Source: an uncultured Oscillibacter sp. (GTDB lineage Bacteria > Bacillota > Clostridia > Oscillospirales > Oscillospiraceae). From it: a stretch of 15,060 nt of DNA. Location: assembly GCA_900770295.1 (NCBI GenBank), contig CAAGJQ010000008.1, positions 1 through 15,060 on the forward strand. Direction: 5' to 3'. The notes under the pieces were generated by a model. It was not told the DNA's origin and did no database searches. It worked only from the letters and a program-made list of their open reading frames with translations. Shown piece by piece: positions 1 through 6,560 of the stretch. Position numbers and translations under genes: made by a program. How positions within the stretch are numbered: the first letter of the stretch is position 1; each line of letters starts with the position of its first letter.

Positions 1-8
1 GCTTTGTT

Positions 9-37
9 AGAATACCAGACCTCCCCCGTTTTGTCAA
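9..37 (-). promoter_or_regulatory. Strong sigma-A type promoter pointing out of the left edge
   Basis: Read on the minus strand, TTGACA (32-37) is followed after exactly 17 bases by TATTCT (9-14). This is a near-consensus promoter whose transcript would start at about position 1 and leave the window. The gene it serves is not visible. The stretch 38-130 is AT-rich with no convincing gene. Confidence 0.6.
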
Positions 38-130
38 CGCTTTTTTACAATCTTTTTTCTTTTTTTGAATATCTACTATTCACCCTCCTTATTCCAGTAT
101 TACCTCTGTGCATTTTGGATGTTCAACTGA

Positions 131-167
131 TAAAACAGCCGTGCGCTAACTGCGCACGGCTGTTTTA
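131..167. terminator. Bidirectional hairpin terminator after putP
   Basis: Perfect inverted repeat: AAAACAGCCGTGCGC (132-146) pairs with its complement (152-166) around a 5-base loop; the T131/A167 pair extends it. The A/T-rich ends give a U-rich tail in both directions. It lies 21 bases past the stop of the putP-like gene. Confidence 0.85.
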
Positions 168-187
168 TTACTATTTATTATTGTATG

Positions 188-1711
188 TTACATTTCTTTT
201 ATTTCATCGAAGATCTTCTCGACTTCAGCGTCAGGTTTGGAGGTCAGCAGGCTCACCACCACAATCGCAATGGAAGCCGCAATGAAAGCCGGCAGCAGCT
301 CGTAAATTGCCCAGGCGCCGCCCATGGGGGCAATCAGATATTTCCAAACAAACACCATCGCGCCGCCGGTAATCATGCCGGCCAGAGCGCCCCATTTATT
401 GGAGCGTCTCCAGAACAGGCCAAAGAGGACCGTGGGGCCAAATGCCGCGCCAAAGCCAGCCCATGCGAAGGACACCACCCGGAACACAGAGCTGTTGGGG
501 TCCCGGGCCATGAAAGCCGCTATCAGGGCAATAACCACCATAGTGCTCCGGGCAACGATCATGCTCTTTTTGCTGTCCAGCTTGACGCCAAAAAATTCTC
601 CCACCAGATTTTGGGACACGGAAGAGGAAGCAGCCAGCAGCTGGGAGTCCGCTGTAGACATCGTGGCGGCCAAAATGCCGGCAAGAATAATGCCCGCCAG
701 CAGTGCCGCCAGCACGCCGTGCTGGCTGATCAGGTTGGCGATACGGACAATAATGGTCTCAGAGTCCGCCAGATTTTCCAGAGCACCTGCCTTGGACATG
801 CCGTTGCCCACCATACCGATAATAATTGCTACCGCCATGGAAATGACCACCCAGACAGAGGCAACACGGCGGCTGAGAGGCAGCTTTTTCTCATCCTCGA
901 TGGCCATAAAGCGCACCAGAATGTGCGGCATGCCGAAATAGCCCAGGCCCCAGGCCAGCAGAGACGCGATCGTCAAGGCCGTATAGGGGTCGGCCCCGCC
1001 GGTAGAGGGATTATAAATGGTGGACAGGGACAGATAACCGGCCATGGATTGGGCATTGGACACCACGGCGCCCACGCCGCCAGCTTTGGTCACGCCAAAT
1101 CCCAGCACCACCACCAGCGCCACCGTCATAATAATAGACTGCACCAAATCGGTAAAGGAAGCCGCCAGGAAGCCACCCATCACGGTGTAAATCACGATTA
1201 CAGCGGCAGAAACCAGCATCGCCGTCACATAATTTACGCCAAACAGGGTGGAAAACAGCTTTCCGCAGGCAGAAAATCCGGAGGCTGTATAGGGAATGAA
1301 GAAGATAATAATAATAACGGCGGCGATGGCAGCCAGCAAATTCCGGTTATCTCCCCAGCGTTTGGAGAAAAACTGGGGAACTGTGATGGCATCCAGGCGG
1401 GTGGAGTACCGGCGGATTCGCTTAGCCACAATGAGCCAGTTCAGATAGGTGCCGACAGCCAGACCGATGGCAGTCCAGCTGGCCTCTGCCATGCCGGTGA
1501 GATAAGCGACGCCGGGCAGGCCCATCAGCAGCCAGCTGCTCATATCGGATGCTTCGGCGCTCATAGCGGTCACGAAGGGGCCCAGCTTTCTGCCACCCAG
1601 ATAGAAGTCGTCCACAGAGTTGTTTTTCTTGGCGAACCACGCGCCGACCCCCAGCATTACCGCCAGATAGGCAACGATGGCAAGCAGAATACAGATTTGT
1701 GCGGATGTCAT
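188..1711 (-). CDS. putP: Sodium/solute symporter, proline-type (PutP, SSS family)
   Basis: This 507-aa polytopic membrane protein probably imports L-proline with sodium. The N-terminal block SAEASDMSSWLLMGLPG is close to the PutP signature. The core ATMSTADSQLLAASS contains the Ser/Thr pair that binds sodium in the SSS family. About 13 hydrophobic helices run the whole length, and the size fits PutP (about 500 aa). I chose the ATG at 1711 because AAAGGAGAG sits 8 bases upstream. The in-frame ATG at 1756 has no ribosome-binding site and lies at or upstream of the predicted transcription start. The gene is downstream of a tetR gene on the same strand, with a 181-base gap that holds its own promoter and inverted repeats. 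Proline is the best substrate guess; other SSS substrates such as pantothenate or glucose fit the signature less well. Confidence 0.88.
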   Translation of the reverse strand: MTSAQICILLAIVAYLAVMLGVGAWFAKKNNSVDDFYLGGRKLGPFVTAMSAEASDMSSWLLMGLPGVAYLTGMAEASWTAIGLAVGTYLNWLIVAKRIRRYSTRLDAITVPQFFSKRWGDNRNLLAAIAAVIIIIFFIPYTASGFSACGKLFSTLFGVNYVTAMLVSAAVIVIYTVMGGFLAASFTDLVQSIIMTVALVVVLGFGVTKAGGVGAVVSNAQSMAGYLSLSTIYNPSTGGADPYTALTIASLLAWGLGYFGMPHILVRFMAIEDEKKLPLSRRVASVWVVISMAVAIIIGMVGNGMSKAGALENLADSETIIVRIANLISQHGVLAALLAGIILAGILAATMSTADSQLLAASSSVSQNLVGEFFGVKLDSKKSMIVARSTMVVIALIAAFMARDPNSSVFRVVSFAWAGFGAAFGPTVLFGLFWRRSNKWGALAGMITGGAMVFVWKYLIAPMGGAWAIYELLPAFIAASIAIVVVSLLTSKPDAEVEKIFDEIKEM

Positions 1712-1744
1712 GATTTCTCTCTCCTTTGTGTTTCGATGGCAGAA

Positions 1745-1750
1745 ATCATA
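1745..1750 (-). promoter_or_regulatory. Extended -10 promoter element for putP
   Basis: On the minus strand TGGTATGAT gives an extended -10 (TATGAT at 1745-1750) with no good -35 at 16-18 bases. The start codon is about 34 bases further on. A weak -35 beside the inverted repeat at 1779-1810 suggests that an activator may be needed (inference). Confidence 0.5.
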
Positions 1751-1778
1751 CCACACTTATTACCAGAATGAAATACAG

Positions 1779-1810
1779 AATGCTGTATAGAATGAATTCT
1801 ATACGGCATT
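1779..1810. promoter_or_regulatory. Near-perfect inverted repeat upstream of the putP promoter (operator candidate)
   Basis: AATGCTGTATAGAAT (1779-1793) faces ATTCTATACGGCATT (1796-1810) across 2 bases, with one mismatch in 15 pairs. Its centre is about 56 bases upstream of the predicted putP transcription start, a position typical of activator sites. The binding protein is not known; the neighbouring TetR protein is one candidate. Confidence 0.55.
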
Positions 1811-1834
1811 TTAAAAAAATCTCATTTTTTATTG

Positions 1835-1848
1835 ATAATGCAAATGAT
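1835..1848. promoter_or_regulatory. Second copy of the ATGCAAATGAT motif
   Basis: ATAATGCAAATGAT shares 13 of 14 bases with the inverted repeat at 2582-2595 (minus-strand reading). It lies in the AT-rich gap between tetR and putP, about 100 bases upstream of the putP transcription start. A possible regulator site, on motif recurrence alone. Confidence 0.35.
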
Positions 1849-1892
1849 TTTACTGTACGATTTCTTAAAATATTTTTAGCAATTAAATAAAA

Positions 1893-2498
1893 TCATTTTT
1901 TCTGCTCTCCCGTTTTTGCCCGGTAGCTCTCCAAAAACATCGGCGTCACGCTGTCCGTATAAGCCACCAGCGAATACTCTCCGCCGGAAAGGCACCAGTC
2001 ATACATCAGGGCGCGTTCCCATAAAGCATAGGCTTTGACGATCTCGTTGACTGTGCGGTCTCCCCGAAGTTGTCCAGCTTTTTGTCCCTCCGTGATGATC
2101 TGCCGCAGCAGTTTGAAATAGGTGCGGTTGCGGTCCAGCAGATGTTTTTCGCCCCGGGCCAGCAGCTGAGTGGACAGCAGGCGGGCCAGCAGGTCCATGG
2201 ATACCCCGCCGTCGATCATGGCGAACAGCTCATGGTTCAGATAGATGAGCTTTTCCATAGCGTCAAGCTCCGGGTCCATGACCTCCATCAGTTGCTCATA
2301 TTTTTCGTCAAACACATAGGCCAATGTCCCCAGAAGGGCATCCTTCCCGTCAAAATAGTGGTAAAACGACCCCTTGGAGGTCTCGGATTCAAAAACGATA
2401 TCCTCCACTGTCGTGTTCTCGTATCCCTGCTCATAAAACAGCTTCCATGCTGCGGAGATGATACGCCCCCTTGTATTTCTGGTGTTCTTTTTGGGCAC
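1893..2498 (-). CDS. TetR/AcrR-family transcriptional regulator
   Basis: 201-aa one-component regulator. An N-terminal TetR helix-turn-helix is visible at about residues 6-52: a GRIISAAWKLFYEQGYENTTV block, then the typical SKGSFYHYFDGKDALL recognition-helix region. A divergent all-helical ligand-binding domain follows, and the total length is usual for the family. I prefer the GTG start at 2498. It has AGGGAGGGG just upstream, while the ATG at 2534 is part of the -10 box (2530-2535) and so lies before the predicted transcription start. It is divergent from the dapF-like gene and upstream of putP, so either unit could be its target. The ligand cannot be read from the sequence. Confidence 0.88.
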   Translation of the reverse strand: MPKKNTRNTRGRIISAAWKLFYEQGYENTTVEDIVFESETSKGSFYHYFDGKDALLGTLAYVFDEKYEQLMEVMDPELDAMEKLIYLNHELFAMIDGGVSMDLLARLLSTQLLARGEKHLLDRNRTYFKLLRQIITEGQKAGQLRGDRTVNEIVKAYALWERALMYDWCLSGGEYSLVAYTDSVTPMFLESYRAKTGEQKK

Positions 2499-2529
2499 AA
2501 GCGTCCCCTCCCTTGTTTGTTTTGCCTCT

Positions 2530-2558
2530 ATCATACCGGTATCCTGCTTTCAAATCAA
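2530..2558 (-). promoter_or_regulatory. tetR promoter with palindrome in the spacer
   Basis: On the minus strand TTGATT (2553-2558), a 17-base spacer and TATGAT (2530-2535) form a strong promoter. The perfect 10-base palindrome ATACCGGTAT (2533-2542) overlaps the -10 and spacer, where a bound repressor would block transcription. Autoregulation is an inference. Confidence 0.65.
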
Positions 2559-2581
2559 GCGATTTTTCACAAGGAGGCGGC

Positions 2582-2595
2582 ATCATTTGCATGAT
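2582..2595. promoter_or_regulatory. Inverted repeat ATCAT-N4-ATGAT in the tetR/dapF intergenic region
   Basis: ATCATTTGCATGAT is an inverted repeat with 5-base arms. Read on the minus strand it is ATCATGCAAATGAT, which matches 13 of 14 bases with 1835-1848 in the tetR-putP gap. The two copies may be binding sites for one regulator. Confidence 0.4.
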
Positions 2596-2636
2596 TTTTA
2601 GCACATTCTCCAGTTTCCACCTTTGTTCCGTGCTGT

Positions 2637-2642
2637 TATAAT
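2637..2642 (+). promoter_or_regulatory. -10 element of the dapF-symporter unit
   Basis: A consensus TATAAT lies 31 bases before the start codon. The best -35 match, TTTCCA at 2612-2617, is 19 bases away and poor, so the upstream half is uncertain. Confidence 0.55.
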
Positions 2643-2672
2643 ACAGTAAATAAGTATAAGGAGGGGTATTCC

Positions 2673-3518
2673 TTGCAGTTCTGGAAAATGAACGGCGCCG
2701 GAAATGATTTTGTGGTGCTGAACAATCTCAAGGAGCATCTGCCTGCCGTGAGCTTTCCCCAGCTCGCAAAAACTCTTTGTGAGCGGCATATGTCCATCGG
2801 CGCCGACGGTCTGATGGTCATCGACGCTCCCACCCAGGGCGGCGATTACCGGATGCTGTTCTTCAACTCCGACGGCAGCATGGGTGAAATGTGCGGCAAT
2901 GGCGCCCGGTGCATCTGCCGGTACGGCTACGAAAACGGCCTGGCCGGCGAGACGCAGACTGTGGAGACCACCGCCGGCATCGTCACCGGAAAGCGGATCA
3001 GCCAGCGGCTGTACAAGATCCGTCTCAACGATCCCACTACTGTGAAGCTGGATTACCCCGTGGAGGTAGACGGCGTGAAATACGCCTGTTCCTATGTGGA
3101 GCTGGGCAATCCAGGCCTCCCCCATGCCGTCGTTCCCTACCATGATCTGAGACACGCCGACGAAAACGAGCTCCGGGAGCTTGGCCGCGCCATCCGCTGG
3201 CACAGCGCGTTCCCCAAGGGCGCCAACGTGAATTTTTATGAGATCACCGGCGAGGACTCCGTGTATGAGCGCACTTTTGAGCGCGGCGTAGAGGATTTCA
3301 CCTACGCCTGCGGCACCGGCACCGGCTCCCTGGTGACGGTGCTGACGCTCCAGGGAAAGGTCAGCGGCCACGATGTCAGGGTGGATATGACCGGCGGACA
3401 GCTCATCATTGACGTGGTGCGGGATGGCTCCCGTGTCACAGACCTGTATCTGACAGGTCCCACCAACATCGTTGCAAAGGGCGAGGTCACGGACGAGGAC
3501 CTCTGTCTTGCAAAATAA
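2673..3518 (+). CDS. dapF: DapF-family (diaminopimelate) epimerase
   Basis: 281-aa cofactor-independent epimerase of the two-cysteine DapF fold, about the usual length. Diagnostic parts are MNGAGNDF (N11), FFNSDGS, the first catalytic cysteine in MCGNGARC (C74), GNP (N146), ERG (E203-R204) and the second catalytic cysteine in YACGTGTG (C213). The start is TTG at 2673, with AAGGAGGGG 8 bases upstream. The family normally converts LL- to meso-diaminopimelate for lysine and peptidoglycan. Two features differ from the DapF sequences I know: GNPGLPH has two residues inserted in the usual GNPH loop, and ERGVEDFTYAC is one residue longer than ERGxGETxAC. The gene is not beside other lysine genes; it precedes an amino-acid symporter by 35 bases. 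It may be ordinary DapF or a related amino-acid racemase. Confidence 0.85.
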   Translation: MQFWKMNGAGNDFVVLNNLKEHLPAVSFPQLAKTLCERHMSIGADGLMVIDAPTQGGDYRMLFFNSDGSMGEMCGNGARCICRYGYENGLAGETQTVETTAGIVTGKRISQRLYKIRLNDPTTVKLDYPVEVDGVKYACSYVELGNPGLPHAVVPYHDLRHADENELRELGRAIRWHSAFPKGANVNFYEITGEDSVYERTFERGVEDFTYACGTGTGSLVTVLTLQGKVSGHDVRVDMTGGQLIIDVVRDGSRVTDLYLTGPTNIVAKGEVTDEDLCLAK

Positions 3519-3553
3519 AGCTCCCGTGTGTGTAAAAAATAGGAGGTATGAAA

Positions 3554-4798
3554 ATGGAAGCAAAATCCGTCGCTAAAAACTACCGCTTCATGGCCATTAT
3601 GATTGGCTCCATGATCCTGGGCGCCATCGTGGGCTGGGTCTGGCCCAGCTTTGGCAACGCCATCAGCTTTTTGGGAACTGTGTTCATCAACATGATGTTC
3701 TGCATCGTGGTACCCCTGGTGTTCGCGTCCATCTCCGGGGCCGTGGCCAACATGCAGAGCCGCAAGCGGGCCGGCAAGATCATGGGCGTCACCGTGGCCA
3801 CCTTCGTGATCACCGGCGCCATCGCCGCCGTCATCATGTTCGTGCTGGTGAAGATCTTTCCCCCCGTCCTGACCCCCTGGACCGACCTGCCCTCCGAAGA
3901 GATGGGCGAGTACGCCACTCTGACCGAGATGATCGTCAACTTCTTCACCGCCAGCGACTTTGTGGGCCTGCTGACCCGCCGGGCCATGCTGCCCCTGATC
4001 GTGTTCTCCCTGCTGTTCGGCTTCGCTGTGAACCTGAACGGCGGCAAGGACACCATGGTTGGCAAGTTCCTGGAGGACCTGACCAACGTCATGCTGAAGT
4101 TCGTGAAGATCGTCACCTACTACGCTCCCATCGCCTTCTTCGCCATCTTCGCCGACCTGGTGGCCACCTATGGTTCTCAGGTGGTGGAGAACTACGGCCG
4201 CGCCCTGTTGCTGTACTATCCTCTGTGCTTCGTCTATATCTTCACGGCATGGCCCCTGTTCGCCCGGTTCGGTGGCGGCAAGGGCGCTGTCAAGACCATG
4301 TTCCAGCACATCACCCGTCCCGCCGTGGTGTCCCTGGGCACCTGCTCCTCTGTTGCCACCATCCCCACCAACATGGAAGTGGCCGCCGAGACCGGCATCT
4401 CCAAGGACGTCTCCGACATGGTGCTGCCCCTGGGCGCTACCATGCACATGGATGGCTCCTGCTTCTCCTGCGTGCTGAAGATTGCCTTTGTTCTGGGCGT
4501 GTTCGGCCAGCCCTTGGGCTTTGAAAAGCTGATCCCCGTGGTGCTGGTGGCCGTGCTGTCCTCCGTGGGCATGAGCGGTGTTCCCGGCGGCGGCTACATC
4601 GGCGAGTACATCATCTGCTCCATCTTCTTCCCCGAGCAGATCGAGGTGGCCTTCCCCATTCTGGTCGCCATCGGCAACCTGGTGGACCCCCCCGCCACTA
4701 TGATCAACTCCGCCGGCGACTATGTGGTCTCCTATATCGTCTCCCGCTTTGTGGACGGCAAGGACTGGCTGCAGAAGGCTCTGGCCGCCAAGAAGTGA
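3554..4798 (+). CDS. Dicarboxylate/amino acid:cation symporter (DAACS/SDF family), probably neutral amino acid
   Basis: 414-aa membrane transporter of the glutamate-transporter fold. Family landmarks are the serine-rich hairpin CSSVATIPTNM, then PLGATMHMDGS (residues about 292-302), the second hairpin MSGVPGGGYIG, and DPPATMINSAGD (378-389). I start it at the ATG at 3554, 7 bases after AGGAGG; the ATG at 3548 is only 1 base from that site. Aligned without gaps to GltPh, D378 and N385/D389 match the conserved amino-group and sodium ligands. A381 replaces Arg397, which binds the side-chain carboxylate in aspartate/glutamate carriers. The sodium-ligand Asn of NMDGT is His298 here. A neutral amino acid is therefore more likely than an acidic one. 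It forms an operon with the dapF-like gene. Confidence 0.85.
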   Translation: MEAKSVAKNYRFMAIMIGSMILGAIVGWVWPSFGNAISFLGTVFINMMFCIVVPLVFASISGAVANMQSRKRAGKIMGVTVATFVITGAIAAVIMFVLVKIFPPVLTPWTDLPSEEMGEYATLTEMIVNFFTASDFVGLLTRRAMLPLIVFSLLFGFAVNLNGGKDTMVGKFLEDLTNVMLKFVKIVTYYAPIAFFAIFADLVATYGSQVVENYGRALLLYYPLCFVYIFTAWPLFARFGGGKGAVKTMFQHITRPAVVSLGTCSSVATIPTNMEVAAETGISKDVSDMVLPLGATMHMDGSCFSCVLKIAFVLGVFGQPLGFEKLIPVVLVAVLSSVGMSGVPGGGYIGEYIICSIFFPEQIEVAFPILVAIGNLVDPPATMINSAGDYVVSYIVSRFVDGKDWLQKALAAKK

Positions 4799-4810
4799 TC
4801 TCACCCCGTC

Positions 4811-4846
4811 AAAAAATCCGCTGTTCCTGCGAACAGCGGATTTTTT
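4811..4846. terminator. Bidirectional terminator between the symporter and sdaAA
   Basis: A perfect 16-bp stem (4811-4826 with 4831-4846) has the loop CTGC. It starts with A6 and ends with T6, so it works for both converging genes. It ends 3 bases before the sdaAA stop codon. Confidence 0.9.
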
Positions 4847-4849
4847 CTT

Positions 4850-5728
4850 TTATCCGTTTTTGCTTTCCATCTGCTCCTTGACGCTCTTGCCGAAGGGTGT
4901 GGCGGCCAGTCCGCCCAGCGCCGTCTCCCGGAACTCCACCGGCATCCGGCGGCCCACTTCGCCCATGCAATCGATGACCTGATCCACCGGCACCCGGCTG
5001 GTGATGCCCGCCAGCGCCATATCCGCGCAGCTGACGGCGTTTACCGCGCCGATCACATTCCGCTTCACGCATGGCACCTCCACCAGACCCGCAATGGGGT
5101 CGCATACCAGGCCCATCAGATTTTTCAGGGCCATGGCCACCGCATGGCCGATCTGCTCCGCCGTGCCGCCCCGCAGGGCCGTCAGGGCACCGGCCGCCAT
5201 GGCGGACGCCGCGCCGATCTCCGCCTGACATCCGCCGGCAGCGCCGGCGATACAGGCCCGGTACGCGATGACTGCTCCGATGCCGGAGGCCGCATACAGC
5301 GCCTGCAAAATCTCCTCCTCTCCGGCGGTCCCGCTCTTGTAGAGCGGCACCAGCACCGCCGGCAGCACGCCGCAGGCGCCCGCCGTGGGAGCCGCCACGA
5401 TCTTGCACATACATGCGTTGGATTCCCCGACACACAGCGCCGTGGCAATGACCTCCCGCAGGTACTCTCCGCAAAGGGGCGTTCCGCTCTTCGCGTAATC
5501 CCGCATCTTCTGCCCGTCACCGCCCACCAGACCGCTGACAGAGCGCCGGTCCTCCCGGTAGCTCTCCACCGACTCCAGCATGGCCTTCCAGGTGAATCGC
5601 ATCTTTTCCATGGAGGCCTCTTCCGTGACCTCCCGCTCCTCTATATCGGTCTCCAGGACCACCCGCCAGAAGGGAATCTGTCTCTGTTCGGCCTTTTCGC
5701 AGATCTCGCGCATGGAATCCAGTGCCAT
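4850..5728 (-). CDS. sdaAA: L-serine dehydratase, iron-sulfur type, alpha subunit
   Basis: 292-aa catalytic subunit that deaminates L-serine to pyruvate and ammonia using a [4Fe-4S] cluster. The family blocks APTAGACGVLP, GGCQAEIGAASAM and CDPIAGLVEVPCVKRN are all present. The three cluster cysteines expected in this family fit C167, C209 and C220. The ATG at 5728 is preceded by AAAAGGAGG 9 bases upstream and lies one base after the sdaAB stop (TGA at 5730-5732), so the two are translationally coupled. An upstream in-frame ATG at 5764 would overlap sdaAB and has no better site. It also has extra cysteines (C86, C99, C106, C108) near the APTAG motif. Cytosolic and oxygen-sensitive by family knowledge. 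Confidence 0.93.
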   Translation of the reverse strand: MALDSMREICEKAEQRQIPFWRVVLETDIEEREVTEEASMEKMRFTWKAMLESVESYREDRRSVSGLVGGDGQKMRDYAKSGTPLCGEYLREVIATALCVGESNACMCKIVAAPTAGACGVLPAVLVPLYKSGTAGEEEILQALYAASGIGAVIAYRACIAGAAGGCQAEIGAASAMAAGALTALRGGTAEQIGHAVAMALKNLMGLVCDPIAGLVEVPCVKRNVIGAVNAVSCADMALAGITSRVPVDQVIDCMGEVGRRMPVEFRETALGGLAATPFGKSVKEQMESKNG

Positions 5729-5729
5729 C

Positions 5730-6398
5730 TCACGCGTCCTCCTTTTCGTAATAGGTGACATCATTCACCGCGTAAATGATGCTGATCCGCTCCCGCACAT
5801 CCGGCTTCAGCTTCTGGTCTGTCTCGATCACCGTCAGTACATCGCCGCCCCGGCGGTCCCGGAACACGCTCATGTTGGCGATGTTCACGCCGCCTACCGC
5901 CAGTTCGTTGGTAATGCGGGACAACTCGCCGGCCACATCCTTGTGCCGGACGATCAGCGTATTGTACGCGCCGGTGAAGTTGACGTCCACGCCGTTGATC
6001 TTGTCCACCCGGATACGGCCACCGCCCAGGGAGGCCGCCTGGACCACCAGCTCCTTGCCCTCCGCGTCCTTCACCGTCAGCACGGCGGTATTGGGATGGG
6101 CGTCCCGCAGCTGTAACTTCCGGAAGGAAAACCGCAGTCCCCGCTCCCCCGCGATCTCAAAGCTGCGGGGAATATCCATGTCGTCCGGGCGCATCCCCAG
6201 CAGGCCTGCCACCAACGCCCGGTCCGTGCCGTGTCCCTGTCCCGTCTCGGCAAAAGAGCCGTGGAGCCCGATCTCCGCCTCCACCGGCGTGCTCCCCAGA
6301 AGCGTCCGGGCCATGCTGCCGATGCGTACCGCTCCCGCCGTATGGGAGCTGGACGGCCCCACCATGACCGGTCCCAAAATATCAAAAATATCCAGCAC
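5730..6398 (-). CDS. sdaAB: L-serine dehydratase, iron-sulfur type, beta subunit
   Basis: 222-aa partner of the alpha subunit. The N-terminal DIFDILGPVMVGPSSSHTAGA is the hallmark of the beta domain. The C-terminal part (about residues 146-220) is an ACT domain, starting near NTLIVRHKDVAGELSRI. The start is GTG at 6398 with GAGG 9 bases upstream, followed at once by CTG GAT ATT; there is no in-frame ATG that would keep the conserved N-terminus. First gene of a two-gene operon with sdaAA, transcribed leftward from the intergenic region it shares with the divergent amidohydrolase. Confidence 0.93.
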   Translation of the reverse strand: MLDIFDILGPVMVGPSSSHTAGAVRIGSMARTLLGSTPVEAEIGLHGSFAETGQGHGTDRALVAGLLGMRPDDMDIPRSFEIAGERGLRFSFRKLQLRDAHPNTAVLTVKDAEGKELVVQAASLGGGRIRVDKINGVDVNFTGAYNTLIVRHKDVAGELSRITNELAVGGVNIANMSVFRDRRGGDVLTVIETDQKLKPDVRERISIIYAVNDVTYYEKEDA

Positions 6399-6421
6399 CT
6401 TCTATTTCCTCTCTTTCTATT

Positions 6422-6440
6422 TGTCCACTATTCATGGACA
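6422..6440. promoter_or_regulatory. Inverted repeat in the sdaAB leader
   Basis: TGTCCA (6422-6427) and TGGACA (6435-6440) are perfect 6-base arms around 7 bases, just downstream of the predicted sdaAB transcription start. It could be an operator. A candidate sdaAB promoter on the minus strand is TTGCAG, 17 bases, TATGTT (-10 at about 6458-6463). Confidence 0.35.
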
Positions 6441-6507
6441 TTTTTTCTATAATTTGTCTTAAACATATCATATTGTCCCCCGCTCTGCAAGAGAAATTTC
6501 CCATGAG

Positions 6508-6536
6508 TTGACCTTTCGGCCGTTTTTTCGTATACT
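6508..6536 (+). promoter_or_regulatory. Promoter of the amidohydrolase gene
   Basis: TTGACC (6508-6513), a 17-base spacer and TATACT (6531-6536) form a near-consensus promoter ending 24 bases before the start codon. GAAAGGAGG precedes the ATG. Confidence 0.75.
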
Positions 6537-6560
6537 GGCACATGAAAGGAGGGTGTCCAT

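Noticed and set aside
185..1771. A 528-codon open frame on the plus strand opposite putP
   Set aside because: It is antisense to a clear PutP homologue, has low-complexity His/Gly/Gln-rich composition typical of GC-skewed shadow frames, and has no ribosome-binding site.
3302..4804. A 500-codon minus-strand frame opposite the symporter and dapF end
   Set aside because: His/Gly/Asp-rich shadow of GC-biased codons in the symporter; no family resemblance.
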